Source: Gammaproteobacteria bacterium
Lineage (GTDB): Bacteria; Pseudomonadota; Gammaproteobacteria; Xanthomonadales; Marinicellaceae
Assembly (NCBI GenBank): GCA_024280395.1
Contig: JAJRQG010000096.1
Location: 45,428 to 109,427 of the forward strand
Direction of reading: 5' to 3'
DNA: 64,000 nt
In this document: one piece after another, positions 44,175 to 54,159 of the stretch
Numbering within the stretch: the first letter of the stretch is position 1
Layout: each line of letters begins with the position of its first letter
Notes under the pieces: model-generated
Database searches by the model: none
What the model saw: the letters and a program-made list of their open reading frames with translations, nothing else
What the model was told of the DNA's origin: nothing
Made by a program: the position numbers and the translations under genes

Positions 44175-46526
44175 ATGCGTTATAAATTCAACAATATTGA
44201 AATTGACACGGAAAAATTTAGCCTTGTGACCAATGAGGAAGAAACACCTGTGGAACCACAGGTATTTAATATTATTGTTTATTTGATTAAAAACAAAAAT
44301 AAAATAGTTTCCAGAGATGAGCTGCTAGATAACATTTGGAAAGGCAAAATAGTCTCTGATACTTCTATTACCAATCACATCAAATCGGCCCGTAAAGTTT
44401 TGGGTGATGATGGGGTAAAACAACAGGTCATTAAAACAATCCATTCTAGGGGTTACCAGTTCATTGCAAAAGTAATCGATTCTCCTGATAAAACTAAAAG
44501 CACGTTTGCACCAAGAAGATTTAAGTCAAATATTATAGTTTTATCCATTGTTTTGATGTTGTTATTTGTAGCCACTAAATACTATCAAAAAAATGAGCTA
44601 ATCAAGTCAGCACAAAGAATTGCAGATTATCAAGAAATATCTTATGCCACATTTGTCGCGCAGGCCAAAAGAAGGAATGAGCTGGTAGAGATGATAGAAG
44701 CAAGAATTGGTGAAAAGCGTGAGATGCAGTTTGAGAAATATTTTTCTTATTATTTTAAAAAATTAAATGAGCAAGAAAAATTTGTTTTTGATCAGATTAG
44801 AGGCATGACTGATATTGGTTTATATCAAAATAATTTAAATATTGTAACCGAACTGAATAATCATCCAAAGCTATTCTCTCTAATATCGGGCACAAAAGAG
44901 TTACAGCAACATTTAACCTTTTGGCTGAATAAATACCAGAGCGTCTTTAAACAAAGACAGGATATGTGTTTGTTGTATGTTGGTGTAGAAGATGCGGTGC
45001 CCTATCCAAGTAAAGTTAATCAAAATATAAAGGACTGGCTAGAAAACCCTACGACTGAAACAATACATATCAATGAACAAAATATTCAATCTAAGCCACT
45101 CATTTCAGAAATAAAAACTGTTGATAATGATAAATTTACTCAAATAAACACTCCAAGGTCGCTAGCGGTGCTGCCATTGGTAAATTTAAGCCCCAATGAA
45201 GAGACTGATTTTTTAGGCTTTGCATTGGCTGATCAAATAATTGGAAAACTACTTAATAATAGAAATATTCAGGTCAAGCCTTCAGCATTTGTACGGGAAT
45301 TTACTCAGGTAAATCTTGCTCTAACAGGCATAGGTAAACAACTAAATGTTAAATATCTTTTAACAGGAAATTATCTTAAACAAGACAATTTAGTTCGTTT
45401 TAATTTTGAATTGGTTGATGTGGAAACCAATGAATTGATATGGCGAGAAACTCAAGAATTGCCTTATTCTAGTATTTTTAAAATACAAGCTACAATAGCC
45501 AACATGTTGGCACAAAAACTTGATCTTGGATTGACATCTAATGAATATTATTTAAATAGAAAGCAAAAACCAATTACTGCAAAAGCCTATGATTATTATT
45601 TGCGTAGTATTGCATATCCTCATACCGAAGAGGGTAATAAACTAGCACTCCTGTTGTTAGATAAAGCTTTTGCAATTGAGCCTGATTCTGCCCTAATATA
45701 TACTCAGTTAGCGGCAAGATATCGCCTGGGTTTTGCTCATACTGCTAACACAGTAAAAGCAAAAGAGTATTTGCTAAAAGCATTAGAAATCAATCCTCAA
45801 TATTTTACTGCATTAAGAAATTTATCAAGAATATATTATGATACGGGCGATTTCTTAGAGTCCTATAACTTGGTAAAAAGAATGCTATTTATTAACCCAC
45901 AACACAGCGCTGGTTATTTTACATTAGGGAAAATCTACCGCAAGTCAGGCATGGTTGGTGAATCAATAAAAATGTATAAAAAAGCACTGTCTTTGCAAGA
46001 CAACACAGAAACCCGCAATCAAATTGGAGCAAGTTTATTCAGCAATTCTCAATACCAAGAAGCCAGAGAATACTTTGACCCAGAAGCTCAAAATGCGCCA
46101 TCCTTGGCTTGGCAAGGCAGCATTGCTCTTAGACTCGGAGAGAAGAAAAAAGCATATGATTTCTACCACAAAATTTCAGTCTTGTATCCTGATACTTATT
46201 GGGGAAAAGATGCTGTTATATTCATGGCTATTATCAATGGAGATAAAGAACAGGGCTTACATCAATTAAAACTGCAAGAAAAGCGTTTTCAAGATATTTC
46301 CGAACCTACTTATTTTCTTGCAAGTCAATATGCAGCATTTGGCGATAAAGATAATGCATTAAGACTGTATGAAAAAGCAGTAAAAGATGGTTATTACAAC
46401 TTATCTATGATGCGTTCGGACATGTTTTTTGATTTTCTTCGAGATGATAAAAAATACAATGAGATATTTAATTATGCCAAACAAAAACATTTAGCATTCA
46501 AACAAGCTATTGAAAATGATTTATAA
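44175..46526 (+). CDS. CadC-like membrane regulator with extra inserted domain
   Basis: A 783-aa paralogue. The winged helix is at residues 1-98 (VEPQVFNIIVYLIKNKNKIV, IKTIHSRGYQFIAKV), the transmembrane helix at about 115-133. Unlike its relatives it has a ~190-residue insert before the TolB-like domain, with LNEQEKFVFDQIRGMTDIG, QHLTFWLNKYQSVFKQRQDM and CLLYVGVEDAVPYPS. The TolB-like domain then starts with RSLAVLPLVNLSPNEE (about 327), and TPRs fill the C-terminal 330 residues. The stop overlaps the start of the next regulator by 11 bases. Confidence 0.87.
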   Translation: MRYKFNNIEIDTEKFSLVTNEEETPVEPQVFNIIVYLIKNKNKIVSRDELLDNIWKGKIVSDTSITNHIKSARKVLGDDGVKQQVIKTIHSRGYQFIAKVIDSPDKTKSTFAPRRFKSNIIVLSIVLMLLFVATKYYQKNELIKSAQRIADYQEISYATFVAQAKRRNELVEMIEARIGEKREMQFEKYFSYYFKKLNEQEKFVFDQIRGMTDIGLYQNNLNIVTELNNHPKLFSLISGTKELQQHLTFWLNKYQSVFKQRQDMCLLYVGVEDAVPYPSKVNQNIKDWLENPTTETIHINEQNIQSKPLISEIKTVDNDKFTQINTPRSLAVLPLVNLSPNEETDFLGFALADQIIGKLLNNRNIQVKPSAFVREFTQVNLALTGIGKQLNVKYLLTGNYLKQDNLVRFNFELVDVETNELIWRETQELPYSSIFKIQATIANMLAQKLDLGLTSNEYYLNRKQKPITAKAYDYYLRSIAYPHTEEGNKLALLLLDKAFAIEPDSALIYTQLAARYRLGFAHTANTVKAKEYLLKALEINPQYFTALRNLSRIYYDTGDFLESYNLVKRMLFINPQHSAGYFTLGKIYRKSGMVGESIKMYKKALSLQDNTETRNQIGASLFSNSQYQEAREYFDPEAQNAPSLAWQGSIALRLGEKKKAYDFYHKISVLYPDTYWGKDAVIFMAIINGDKEQGLHQLKLQEKRFQDISEPTYFLASQYAAFGDKDNALRLYEKAVKDGYYNLSMMRSDMFFDFLRDDKKYNEIFNYAKQKHLAFKQAIENDL

Positions 46527-48357
46527 ATTCAACACCATTGAAATTGATACAAAAAATTACCAACTTTTAGATAAGGGTAAAGAAATAGCCGTTGAACCTC
46601 AGGTGTTTAATTTAATTGTATTATTAATAGAAAACAAACAAAATGTGGTTAGTCGTGATGAAATCTTAGATAAACTTTGGCAAGGACGTGTGGTTTCAGA
46701 TACATCTATTAATAACCACATTAAATCAGCTAGAAAAGTTTTGGGTGATGATGGACGTAAACAACAAGTTATTAAAACCATTCATTCCCGAGGTTATCAG
46801 TTTATAGCAGAAATAAAGACTGACTCAGCTTCTGTATCTGCAAATAAAAAAATAGCACCAATTAAAACTTTTGTTTTCATACCTGTATTAATTGCTGTCT
46901 TGTCATTGGCTTGGTTATATTGGTACAACAAAGCCGATACAAAACCCATAATCAAGCTGGTTGATACCCAACAGACTAGTGCGCTTGAGGTTATTGCAGT
47001 ACTTCCTTTTGCCAATACTAGACCAGATGTGGATACAGATTTTTTAGGTTTTGCCTTGGCCAATCAAATTATTGGCGATTTAACGAATTTAGATAAATTT
47101 ACTATTCGCCCAGCTGGTTCAATCAGAAAATATGTCGATCAAGTCATTGATCCATTGCTAGTGGGGAAAGAACTCCAAGCGCATTATGTGCTAAATGGAA
47201 ATTATTTAAAAGAAGACAATGTGATTCGCTTGAATGTTGAGCTTATTGAAGTATCTAACAATAAATTGGTTTGGCGAGAGTCTATGCAAGTGGATTATTC
47301 CAATACTTTTGCCTTACAGGATATGGTTGCGCAGAAAGTTGCCAAGGGATTAAATGTCAATTTGAGGCAGAATTTATTTACTAAAAAAATTCATGATGTT
47401 CCCAATAGTGCTTTGGCTTATGAATATTATTTACGCGCTATTGCCTATCCTTTTTCAAACCAAGGACATATGTTAGCTGTTGAGATGCTGCAAAAGTCAA
47501 TCCAATTAGATAGCAATTATGCACCAGCTTATGCGCATTTGGGTAATCACAGAAGATTGTTAGAACAACATGGCAGAGTGGTTCCTTATGGTTTGGAAAA
47601 TGCTGAATGGTATTATAACAAAGCACTTGAGCTCAATCCCGAATTGACAGAAGCCATGAACAATTTAGTTTCTTTGTATACAGAAACAAATCGCATAGAA
47701 CAAGCTTTAATACTGGTTAGAAAAATGCTGAAAGTAAGTCCCAATAATGCACAATCACATTTTTCATTGGGTTACATATATCGATATGCAGGCATGTTAG
47801 ATCAAGCCATTGAGGAAATGGAAAAAGCTTTAATTATCAGTCCAGGAAATAGTCGATTTAGATCAATAATTGCCACCTATGTTAGTGCTGGAAGATATAA
47901 GAATGCATTGACAAAAGTTTATTTAGATGAAGGTGACTATGGCCTCGGTTACAGTGGCATTATTGCCTTTAATCAAGAAAACAATGAACTGGCAATACAA
48001 TATTTCAATAAGGTTTTGGCCATAGATGCAGATGGTATTTGGGGGTTGATTTCTCAAGTTTATCTTGCGGTTATTCATGACAATAAACCTGCTGGATTAG
48101 CCGCTTTAACTAAAATGGTCGATACCAATATTGTCGATGCGGAAAATTATTTTTATTTCTCTAATTTTTATGCACTGTTAGGCGAAGAACAATCCAGCCT
48201 TAATATGTTAGAAAAAGCGGTCAATACGGGATATTTTAACTATCCTCATATTTTTCAAAACCAGTCATTTGATTTTATTCAAACTAACCCACGTTTCATT
48301 GCAACTTTAAAGAAAGCCAAACAAAGGCACGATTCTTTTAGAGATAAATTTCTTTAA
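46516..48357 (+). CDS. CadC-like membrane regulator: winged helix-TM-TolB-like-TPR
   Basis: A 613-aa paralogue starting MIYKFNTIEIDTKNY at ATG 46516; a TTG two codons earlier is less likely. The winged helix is at 1-97, the transmembrane helix at about 118-137 (FVFIPVLIAVLSLAWLYWY), and the TolB-like domain begins with VIAVLPFANTRPDVDTDFLG. TPRs follow (ALELNPELTEAMNNLVSLY, SHFSLGYIYRYAGM). It overlaps the preceding regulator gene, so both are made from one transcript. Methyltransferase gene follows after 98 bp with its own operator-like site. Confidence 0.87.
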   Translation: MIYKFNTIEIDTKNYQLLDKGKEIAVEPQVFNLIVLLIENKQNVVSRDEILDKLWQGRVVSDTSINNHIKSARKVLGDDGRKQQVIKTIHSRGYQFIAEIKTDSASVSANKKIAPIKTFVFIPVLIAVLSLAWLYWYNKADTKPIIKLVDTQQTSALEVIAVLPFANTRPDVDTDFLGFALANQIIGDLTNLDKFTIRPAGSIRKYVDQVIDPLLVGKELQAHYVLNGNYLKEDNVIRLNVELIEVSNNKLVWRESMQVDYSNTFALQDMVAQKVAKGLNVNLRQNLFTKKIHDVPNSALAYEYYLRAIAYPFSNQGHMLAVEMLQKSIQLDSNYAPAYAHLGNHRRLLEQHGRVVPYGLENAEWYYNKALELNPELTEAMNNLVSLYTETNRIEQALILVRKMLKVSPNNAQSHFSLGYIYRYAGMLDQAIEEMEKALIISPGNSRFRSIIATYVSAGRYKNALTKVYLDEGDYGLGYSGIIAFNQENNELAIQYFNKVLAIDADGIWGLISQVYLAVIHDNKPAGLAALTKMVDTNIVDAENYFYFSNFYALLGEEQSSLNMLEKAVNTGYFNYPHIFQNQSFDFIQTNPRFIATLKKAKQRHDSFRDKFL

Positions 48358-48376
48358 TAACAGATAATCTACACAT

Positions 48377-48397
48377 AATCATTACACAATCTTCATG
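48377..48397 (+). promoter_or_regulatory. CTTCATG operator upstream of methyltransferase gene
   Basis: Reads AATCATTACAC then AATCTTCATG, 11-bp period. Ends 58 nt before ATG 48456. Confidence 0.68.
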
Positions 48398-48455
48398 TCC
48401 TAGTTTTCTCTCAAGGCTACACTGTACCTACTTAAAATAACAAACAGGAATGAAA

Positions 48456-49511
48456 ATGAGTATTAACGAAGATAAATTAAATGAATTACTGGGACAAGTA
48501 GTGGTAGAAATGGGCGCAGCGGCCAATGGACCATTAATTACAATTGGGGACAAACTGGGATTATACAAAACCTTGGCTGAATCAAAAGTTTTAAGCGCCA
48601 GTGAATTAGCAACCAAAACTGGTACAGATCTGAGATATGTACAAGAGTGGTTAGCAGCACAAGCGGCATCTGGTTATGTTGAGTATGATGCAGATCACCA
48701 TCAGTTTTATATGACTCCCGAACAGGTGGCAGTATTTGGTGATAACAAAAGTCCGGTATTTATGACAGGTGCATTTTATGCCATTACTTCTTTGTATCAT
48801 GATGAGCCAAAAATGCTACAAGCCTTTAAAACGGGTGAAGGTATTTCATGGGGAGATCACCATACTTGTTTGTTTTGTGGTACTGAAAAATTCTTTAGCC
48901 CATCTTATGAAGGCAATTTAATCAGCAGTTGGATTCCTGCACTAAATGGTGTAACGGAAAAACTAAAACAAGGTGCTAAAGTGGCGGACATTGGTTGTGG
49001 TCATGCAGCATCCACCATTGTGATGGCGAAGGCATTTCCTAAATCACATTTCATTGGTATAGATTTTCATAAAGAGTCGATTGCTGAAGCAAGAGTAAAA
49101 GCTAAAAAAGCTGGTCTAGATAATATTGAATTTAAGGTGGCAACCGCTAAAGATTATTATGATAAAGAATTTGATTTCATTGCCTTTTTTGATTGTTTAC
49201 ACGATATGGGTGATCCAGTTGGTGCCTGTGCTCATGCAAAACAAGCTTTAAAACCAGATGGTTCGATGATGATTGTTGAACCCTTTGCCAATGATTCCAT
49301 CAAAGAAAACCTGAATCCTGTTGGCAGAGCTTTTTATGCCTTCTCTACACAACTGTGTATTCCATGTTCGTTAAACCAAGAAGTAGGGTTGTCTTTGGGT
49401 GCTCAAGCCGGTTTGAAAAGATTAACAGAAACAATTAAGTCAGGTGGTTTTAGTTATTGTGAAAAAGCCACAGAAACCCCGTTTAATTTGATTTTGGAAG
49501 TTAAGGCTTGA
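48456..49511 (+). CDS. SAM-dependent methyltransferase with N-terminal winged helix (Rv2258c-like)
   Basis: A 351-aa class I methyltransferase. Residues 1-100 form a winged-helix dimerisation region (SASELATKTGTDLRYVQEWL, ASGYVEYDADHHQF). The SAM-binding motif is VADIGCGHAAS at about 175-185, with HFIGIDFHKES after it and EFDFIAFFDCLHDMG as motif IV. Length and layout resemble the mycobacterial Rv2258c group; substrate is unknown. ATG 48456 has AGGA at good spacing, better than ATG 48450. It is the only apparent cytosolic enzyme under the shared operator. Confidence 0.88.
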   Translation: MSINEDKLNELLGQVVVEMGAAANGPLITIGDKLGLYKTLAESKVLSASELATKTGTDLRYVQEWLAAQAASGYVEYDADHHQFYMTPEQVAVFGDNKSPVFMTGAFYAITSLYHDEPKMLQAFKTGEGISWGDHHTCLFCGTEKFFSPSYEGNLISSWIPALNGVTEKLKQGAKVADIGCGHAASTIVMAKAFPKSHFIGIDFHKESIAEARVKAKKAGLDNIEFKVATAKDYYDKEFDFIAFFDCLHDMGDPVGACAHAKQALKPDGSMMIVEPFANDSIKENLNPVGRAFYAFSTQLCIPCSLNQEVGLSLGAQAGLKRLTETIKSGGFSYCEKATETPFNLILEVKA

Positions 49512-49544
49512 TGTGTTAGGTATACCAATTTAAGTTTAAAATTT

Positions 49545-51368
49545 TTAAAAATACATCTCTTTAAAATCAAGGTGTTTGGTCTGAGCGAGTTTGAGAAGCT
49601 TTTTAAACTCGCTTTCATTCCTAACACTGTCAAAATAAGAGTTGGTAACCATAAAACTATAATTAAAGTATCCGGCATCGATGGCCTTTTTTAAATTCAT
49701 TATGCAATTCACTTTGTCACCCAATAGTCCATAATAAGAAGACAAATAATACAAAGTTTCACCATCATTTTGAGCAGCCTCGGCTAATTTTTCAACAGCA
49801 ATTAGTCCGGTTTTTGTATCTCCATTGATATAGGATTTAAAAACTGTAGCAACGTTTGCCCATAATCCATTCTTATCCAGTTTGATTGTTTGATCAAAGT
49901 ATTCTAAAGCTTTTTCACTGTTCCCTAATCTGCGGTTTAGTAGACCTTTCCATCCTAAAGTGAAAGGGCTTGTGTCATAGAGTTCAGTCATCTTTAGTGC
50001 TTTATGGAAATTACTGTTTCCAGAATAAGTTCCAATTAAAGATCGATATTTTGGATTGTGAGGGTCTGATCTTACGGCTTTTTCCATTTCATCAATCGCA
50101 GCATCAACCATACCTACATAACGGTAAATATAGCCCAGTGTAAAGTGTGTATTGGCATGTTTTGGATTTATTTCCAACATTTTTTTTGCCAGTTCAATGG
50201 CTTTATCTATTTGATTTGTTTCTGTATAAAACATCGCCAAATAGGATAATGCACTTAAAAGATCTGAATTAATTTGTAGGGCTTTTAAGTAATATTCTTC
50301 TGCTTTTTGAAATGGCAGGTTTTGAAATAAATTGGTTTTTAAACTAAATTGTCTGTACCGTCGAATTCTATCACCAAGCTGAACATAAGTAGGTGCATAT
50401 TGCGAGTCCAGTTCTTGAGATTTGCCAAGCATTTGGATGGCTAAATTGTTCCCCTCTGTTGTGTATGGGTAGGCTAGACTGCGTAAATAATATTCGTACG
50501 CCAATGGACTCTCAGGAATGTCTTTTTTTATGCGTTGAATTTCCGATGTTGAAAATTCAACTTTAAGTTTGTCGATGACTCTTTGGGCAACAATATCTTG
50601 TAATTCAAATGCACTTAGATCTTGGAATTTGATCTGTTCACTGCGCCAAATAAGTTCATTTGAACTCACTTCAATAAGCTCCATATTCACTCTGGTTTGA
50701 TCATCAATTTTCAAGTAGTTTCCTGTTAATATAAAATCAACTCCCAATTCTTTTCCAGCAGTAATTGGATCTATATTTGAACTGATGTATCTTCGTATTT
50801 GAGCAGATGATCTAACTGTAATATTCTGAAGGTAAGTTAAATCACCAATTATTTGATCAGCCACAGCAAAGCTAAAGTAATCACTTTGTGGGTCTGGTTT
50901 GGAATTGGTGAAAGGTAAAATAGCAATCTTAGGTGTTTGACCTTTGTCTGGATTAATATAAATGAATGCCAATAAAGAGCTGAATATCACAAGGACAATT
51001 AAGGCAAAATATTTGTAGTTATTCTTGGATTTAATATTTTGTTCACCATCGCCCAGTGAAGTTTCTCTCAAGTTGGCAACAAACTGATAGCCACGTCCAT
51101 GAATGGTTTTGATTGTGTGTTGTGTCTGCCCGTCATCACCCAAGATACTTCTGGCTGTTTTAATGTGATTGCTTAATGTGGCATCTAAAACATTTCTGCC
51201 TTGCCAAACATTCTTAAATAACTCATCGCGGGTAACAAGTTTTTCTTGGTGTTCAATTAAATAGACAATCAAATCAAAAACGCGGGGCTCTATTTCAATC
51301 GCAATGCCTTCATTCTGTATAGAAAAATTATTTGAATCTATTTGATAGCTATTAAATTTGTAAATCAT
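49545..51368 (-). CDS. CadC-like membrane regulator: winged helix-TM-TolB-like-TPR
   Basis: A 607-aa paralogue (MIYKFNSYQIDSNNFSIQNE). Winged helix 1-98 with VFDLIVYLIEHQEKLVTRDE and IKTIHGRGYQFVANL; transmembrane helix at about 118-136 (YFALIVLVIFSSLLAFIYI). The TolB-like domain opens with IAILPFTNSKPDPQSDYFS. TPRs from about 300 (ALQINSDLLSALSYLAMFY, THFTLGYIYRYVGM). It is most like the 46516 product. Divergent from the small tagged protein at 51492, with the CTTCATG-type site in the shared 123-bp spacer. Confidence 0.88.
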   Translation of the reverse strand: MIYKFNSYQIDSNNFSIQNEGIAIEIEPRVFDLIVYLIEHQEKLVTRDELFKNVWQGRNVLDATLSNHIKTARSILGDDGQTQHTIKTIHGRGYQFVANLRETSLGDGEQNIKSKNNYKYFALIVLVIFSSLLAFIYINPDKGQTPKIAILPFTNSKPDPQSDYFSFAVADQIIGDLTYLQNITVRSSAQIRRYISSNIDPITAGKELGVDFILTGNYLKIDDQTRVNMELIEVSSNELIWRSEQIKFQDLSAFELQDIVAQRVIDKLKVEFSTSEIQRIKKDIPESPLAYEYYLRSLAYPYTTEGNNLAIQMLGKSQELDSQYAPTYVQLGDRIRRYRQFSLKTNLFQNLPFQKAEEYYLKALQINSDLLSALSYLAMFYTETNQIDKAIELAKKMLEINPKHANTHFTLGYIYRYVGMVDAAIDEMEKAVRSDPHNPKYRSLIGTYSGNSNFHKALKMTELYDTSPFTLGWKGLLNRRLGNSEKALEYFDQTIKLDKNGLWANVATVFKSYINGDTKTGLIAVEKLAEAAQNDGETLYYLSSYYGLLGDKVNCIMNLKKAIDAGYFNYSFMVTNSYFDSVRNESEFKKLLKLAQTKHLDFKEMYF

Positions 51369-51418
51369 GTATTTATGAGTTTAGCGTTAATGTTTGTGAA
51401 AATATATAAAAAATAGAC

Positions 51419-51439
51419 AATCGTTATGAAACCCTCATG
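51419..51439 (+). promoter_or_regulatory. CTTCATG-type operator upstream of tagged small protein
   Basis: Reads AATCGTTATGA then AACCCTCATG; weaker second half but CATG and register are kept. Ends 52 nt before ATG 51492. Confidence 0.55.
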
Positions 51440-51491
51440 TTTTATTTGTTCAATAAGAATAAAATAATCCACTCGGTAATGGAGATAATAT

Positions 51492-51752
51492 ATGCTATTT
51501 AAAAAAATACTATTGGGGATGATGTTGATTACATCAGTTTCTTTTGCTCAATCCGGTGGTGATTTTTTAATAAAAAAATCATCTATTGACGCAGGAGGCG
51601 GTGTCTCGGATGGCGGAAGTTTCAAAGTGATAGGGAGTATTGGGCAAGCTGATGCAACAAGTCAAATAGCAGGAGGAAGTTTCAAACTGTCAGGTGGGTT
51701 TTGGTCTTCGGGTCTAAGGCCAGATCCAATTTTTAAAAATGGTTTTGAATAA
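51492..51752 (+). CDS. Small exported Gly/Ser-rich protein with C-terminal GFE tag
   Basis: An 86-aa protein with a signal peptide (MLFKKILLGMMLITSVSFAQ). The mature part is repeat-like (GGSFKVIGSIGQADA, GGSFKLSGGFW) and ends in DPIFKNGFE. It is paralogous to the 57640-57903 product over its full length. The downstream propeller gene starts 18 bp later, so both form an operon. A structural, adhesin-like or secreted-signal role is possible; no family is recognised. Confidence 0.75.
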   Translation: MLFKKILLGMMLITSVSFAQSGGDFLIKKSSIDAGGGVSDGGSFKVIGSIGQADATSQIAGGSFKLSGGFWSSGLRPDPIFKNGFE

Positions 51753-51770
51753 TATATGTGGAGAAATGAA

Positions 51771-53633
51771 ATGGCAAAAAGAATATTAATGGTTTTGTGT
51801 CTGGTATTGATTTACAGCAATAATTCTATGGCTCAAACAGCATTGGGCAGTGAGTTCACCTATCAAGGGGAATTGGAATTCAATAACACCGTTGCAGAAG
51901 GTGTATTTGATTTTAAATTCGTTTTATTTGATGCACAAGATGATGGCAGTGGAGCCAATCTTGGCAACCTTACTGTTGAAGATGTTCAGGTGACTCAAGG
52001 CGTATTTACCACGCAGCTCGATTTTGGTTCATCGGTATTTGTTGGCGATAAAATTTGGATGGAGATCAACGTAAGACAAGGGGCGTTAACTGGAGGTTTT
52101 CAACAACTGTTACCTAGGCAAGAAATTACTTCAACACCTTATGCCATACATGCCCAATTTGTGGGCGCAGATGCAGTTACAGGGATTGAAATTCAAAATG
52201 GTTCGATTATGAATGTTGATTTGGCCAGTAACAGTATTTCTTCAAATAACATTATTACTAATGCCGTTGGCTCAAATGAAATAGCGGCCAATGCAGTAGG
52301 AGCTGTTGAATTGGCTGATAGTGCTGTCGATACTGGTGCTATACAGGATGATGCAGTGACTTCGGCTAAGATAGCATCTGGTTCTGTTGGGTCCAGTGAA
52401 ATAATTAGTTCTCAGGTTCAGCGTCGTGTTTCACAAACCAGTGATAACGGATTTTATTTAAGAGGAATCAATGAAGATGGAAGTACAATATGTCAACAAC
52501 TGCCCTTTGGCATTCATACAACCGTTGATAGTAATGACAACACAGGTTTTTTTACAGATATTGCCATTAATCCAGTAACAGATTTAGCTATTATCAGTTA
52601 TTTTGAGGTTGATCAAGTCAATCAGGTTGGTTCATTAAATACACTGGCTTGTGCTAATGTCAGTTGTACTACTGGCACCATTCAGATTCTTGAGAGCAAT
52701 CTAATGGTATTTACTGGTTTTAACCTGTTTGAGAGGCAAACCAGTATAGTGGTTCGATCCAATGGAATGCCAATTGTTGCGTACTACGATCCTTCAACAT
52801 TGGATCTCAAGATATATGATTGTTCTTCTAATAATTGCTCAACTGGTACTGTAAGAATTCTTGATAGCATTGGAGATGTGGGTCAGTATGCCAGCATTGC
52901 GATTCGATCTAATGACCTTCCTATTATCAGTTATTATGATGCCACCAGTGTAGGCAACCTTAAATTATATGATTGTAGTACTACAACATGTTCTTCTGGG
53001 AATATTAGACAATTAACCACAGATGCTGATAATAACGCGGGTCAATATACCAGTATTGCAATTGGTGTGAATGATTTGGCTCGTATCAGTTTTTATCATG
53101 CTGATTTAAATAGATTAGACGTATACAATTGTGCTAACACAAGTTGTACATCTGGTGGTTACTTGGGTTTAACCGATGCTTTACAAGGAAATCAAGGAAA
53201 ATATTCTAGCATTCAGTTTCATCCCAATGGCAATTCATTTTTCATTAGTTTCTTTGATGATAGATCAAACAATGCTGAAATTGATCGTATGAAAGTAATT
53301 TTTTGTAATAACTTGTCTTGTGATAATAAAGTTGAATCACTAACTGATGAAGCCAGTCACCCTACAGGTCAATATACCAGTATGGCAATGCGACCAAATG
53401 GATTGCCAATTATTAGTTACTATGACCAAGCAGATCAAGATTTGAAAGTTTATGACTGTACAAATAATGTCTGTTCATCTGGTATTGTTAGAACCTTGGA
53501 TGATTTAGGTGCTCAGGGTTTATTTACAAGCATAGCCATCGGCAATGATGGATTGCCCATTATTAGCTATTATGATTTTCAAGTGGGCCATCTTAAAGTT
53601 TATAAATGCGGTGATTCTCGCTGTAAATATTGA
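51771..53633 (+). CDS. Exported seven-repeat propeller protein with fibre-like N-terminus
   Basis: A 620-aa exported protein; ATG 51771 with GGAG upstream gives MAKRILMVLCLVLIYSNNSMAQ. Residues about 25-135 are a beta-domain (FTYQGELEFNNTVAEGVFDF, LLPRQEITSTPYAIHAQF). A spacer of short pentad-like repeats (NAVGSNEIAANAVGAVELAD) precedes seven repeats of about 50 residues, each with SIAI..N.LPIISYYD and a Cys pair (YDCSSNNCSTG). Seven units suggest a seven-bladed propeller. No GFE tag is present. Paralogue of 58073-59896. Confidence 0.8.
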   Translation: MAKRILMVLCLVLIYSNNSMAQTALGSEFTYQGELEFNNTVAEGVFDFKFVLFDAQDDGSGANLGNLTVEDVQVTQGVFTTQLDFGSSVFVGDKIWMEINVRQGALTGGFQQLLPRQEITSTPYAIHAQFVGADAVTGIEIQNGSIMNVDLASNSISSNNIITNAVGSNEIAANAVGAVELADSAVDTGAIQDDAVTSAKIASGSVGSSEIISSQVQRRVSQTSDNGFYLRGINEDGSTICQQLPFGIHTTVDSNDNTGFFTDIAINPVTDLAIISYFEVDQVNQVGSLNTLACANVSCTTGTIQILESNLMVFTGFNLFERQTSIVVRSNGMPIVAYYDPSTLDLKIYDCSSNNCSTGTVRILDSIGDVGQYASIAIRSNDLPIISYYDATSVGNLKLYDCSTTTCSSGNIRQLTTDADNNAGQYTSIAIGVNDLARISFYHADLNRLDVYNCANTSCTSGGYLGLTDALQGNQGKYSSIQFHPNGNSFFISFFDDRSNNAEIDRMKVIFCNNLSCDNKVESLTDEASHPTGQYTSMAMRPNGLPIISYYDQADQDLKVYDCTNNVCSSGIVRTLDDLGAQGLFTSIAIGNDGLPIISYYDFQVGHLKVYKCGDSRCKY

Positions 53634-53675
53634 TGGATAAGATAGATTTGTAGATCTGATTTCTAGGATTACAAT

Positions 53676-53799
53676 TACTCAAATCCATCATTGAAAAGAA
53701 TATTTAAATCGATGATTTTGGCGTCTCCAGCCTGTGGTGCAATGGTGCTGTCCCCAAACCCAACCAATATTTTATCTCCAAATATGCTTGCCGGTTTGT
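53676..53799 (-). pseudogene. Remnant of an FG-GAP protein C-terminus with GFE tag
   Basis: About 124 bp that align without gaps to 55170-55293, the 3' end of the FG-GAP gene, with roughly 15 differences by eye. On the minus strand it encodes the end IIDLNILFNDGFE and a stop. Similarity stops abruptly at 53799. This is a truncated duplicate. Confidence 0.75.
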
Positions 53800-54057
53800 A
53801 AGGATTGGGTCAGGGTCCTTAATGTTTAGAAAGAATTGACTCACAAGTCAAAGGGTCGGGTTGGCGCTTGGTTATGATGGTAACTTAAAATCCAATACGC
53901 AGTATTATTATCGTTTGAAAACCTATTACAAGAAAAATCAGAATACCAAGTATCAATACTCAAGGTATTCATATCCTGTGTGTTTATACGCCTTTGTTCA
54001 GATAGGGTCTAACCCTGCGGTATGTTATATTGCCTCAGGGTTAATAAAGTACCTTGT
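53800..54057. other. Decayed region with a fibronectin-like scrap and a hairpin
   Basis: A short plus-strand frame from 53861 includes SNTQYYYRLKTY, reminiscent of a fibronectin type III edge strand, but it is too short to be a gene. A hairpin TAACCCTG/CAGGGTTA occupies 54010-54043. I see no intact gene here. Confidence 0.4.
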
Positions 54058-54159
54058 TTAACGGCTATTCCATTCTGCTTTAAAGGCGGGTCCTGTAGGA
54101 CCTGATGTATATTTTGTTTCACCTATTTCACCCCATCGCCCCCCGTACTGGATGAAATA
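54058..54159 (-). other. In-frame coding tail beyond the TAG of the Vps62-like gene
   Basis: Directly after the TAG at 54160-54162 the same frame continues for 33 codons before TAA at 54058. The tail includes QYGGRWGEIGETK and SGPTGPAFKAEW, which look like a conserved ending rather than random sequence. Confidence 0.6.

Noticed and set aside
53861..54061. A 66-codon plus-strand frame with a fibronectin-like segment
   Set aside because: No ribosome-binding site, no signal, one strand only of a possible domain; treated as decayed sequence.
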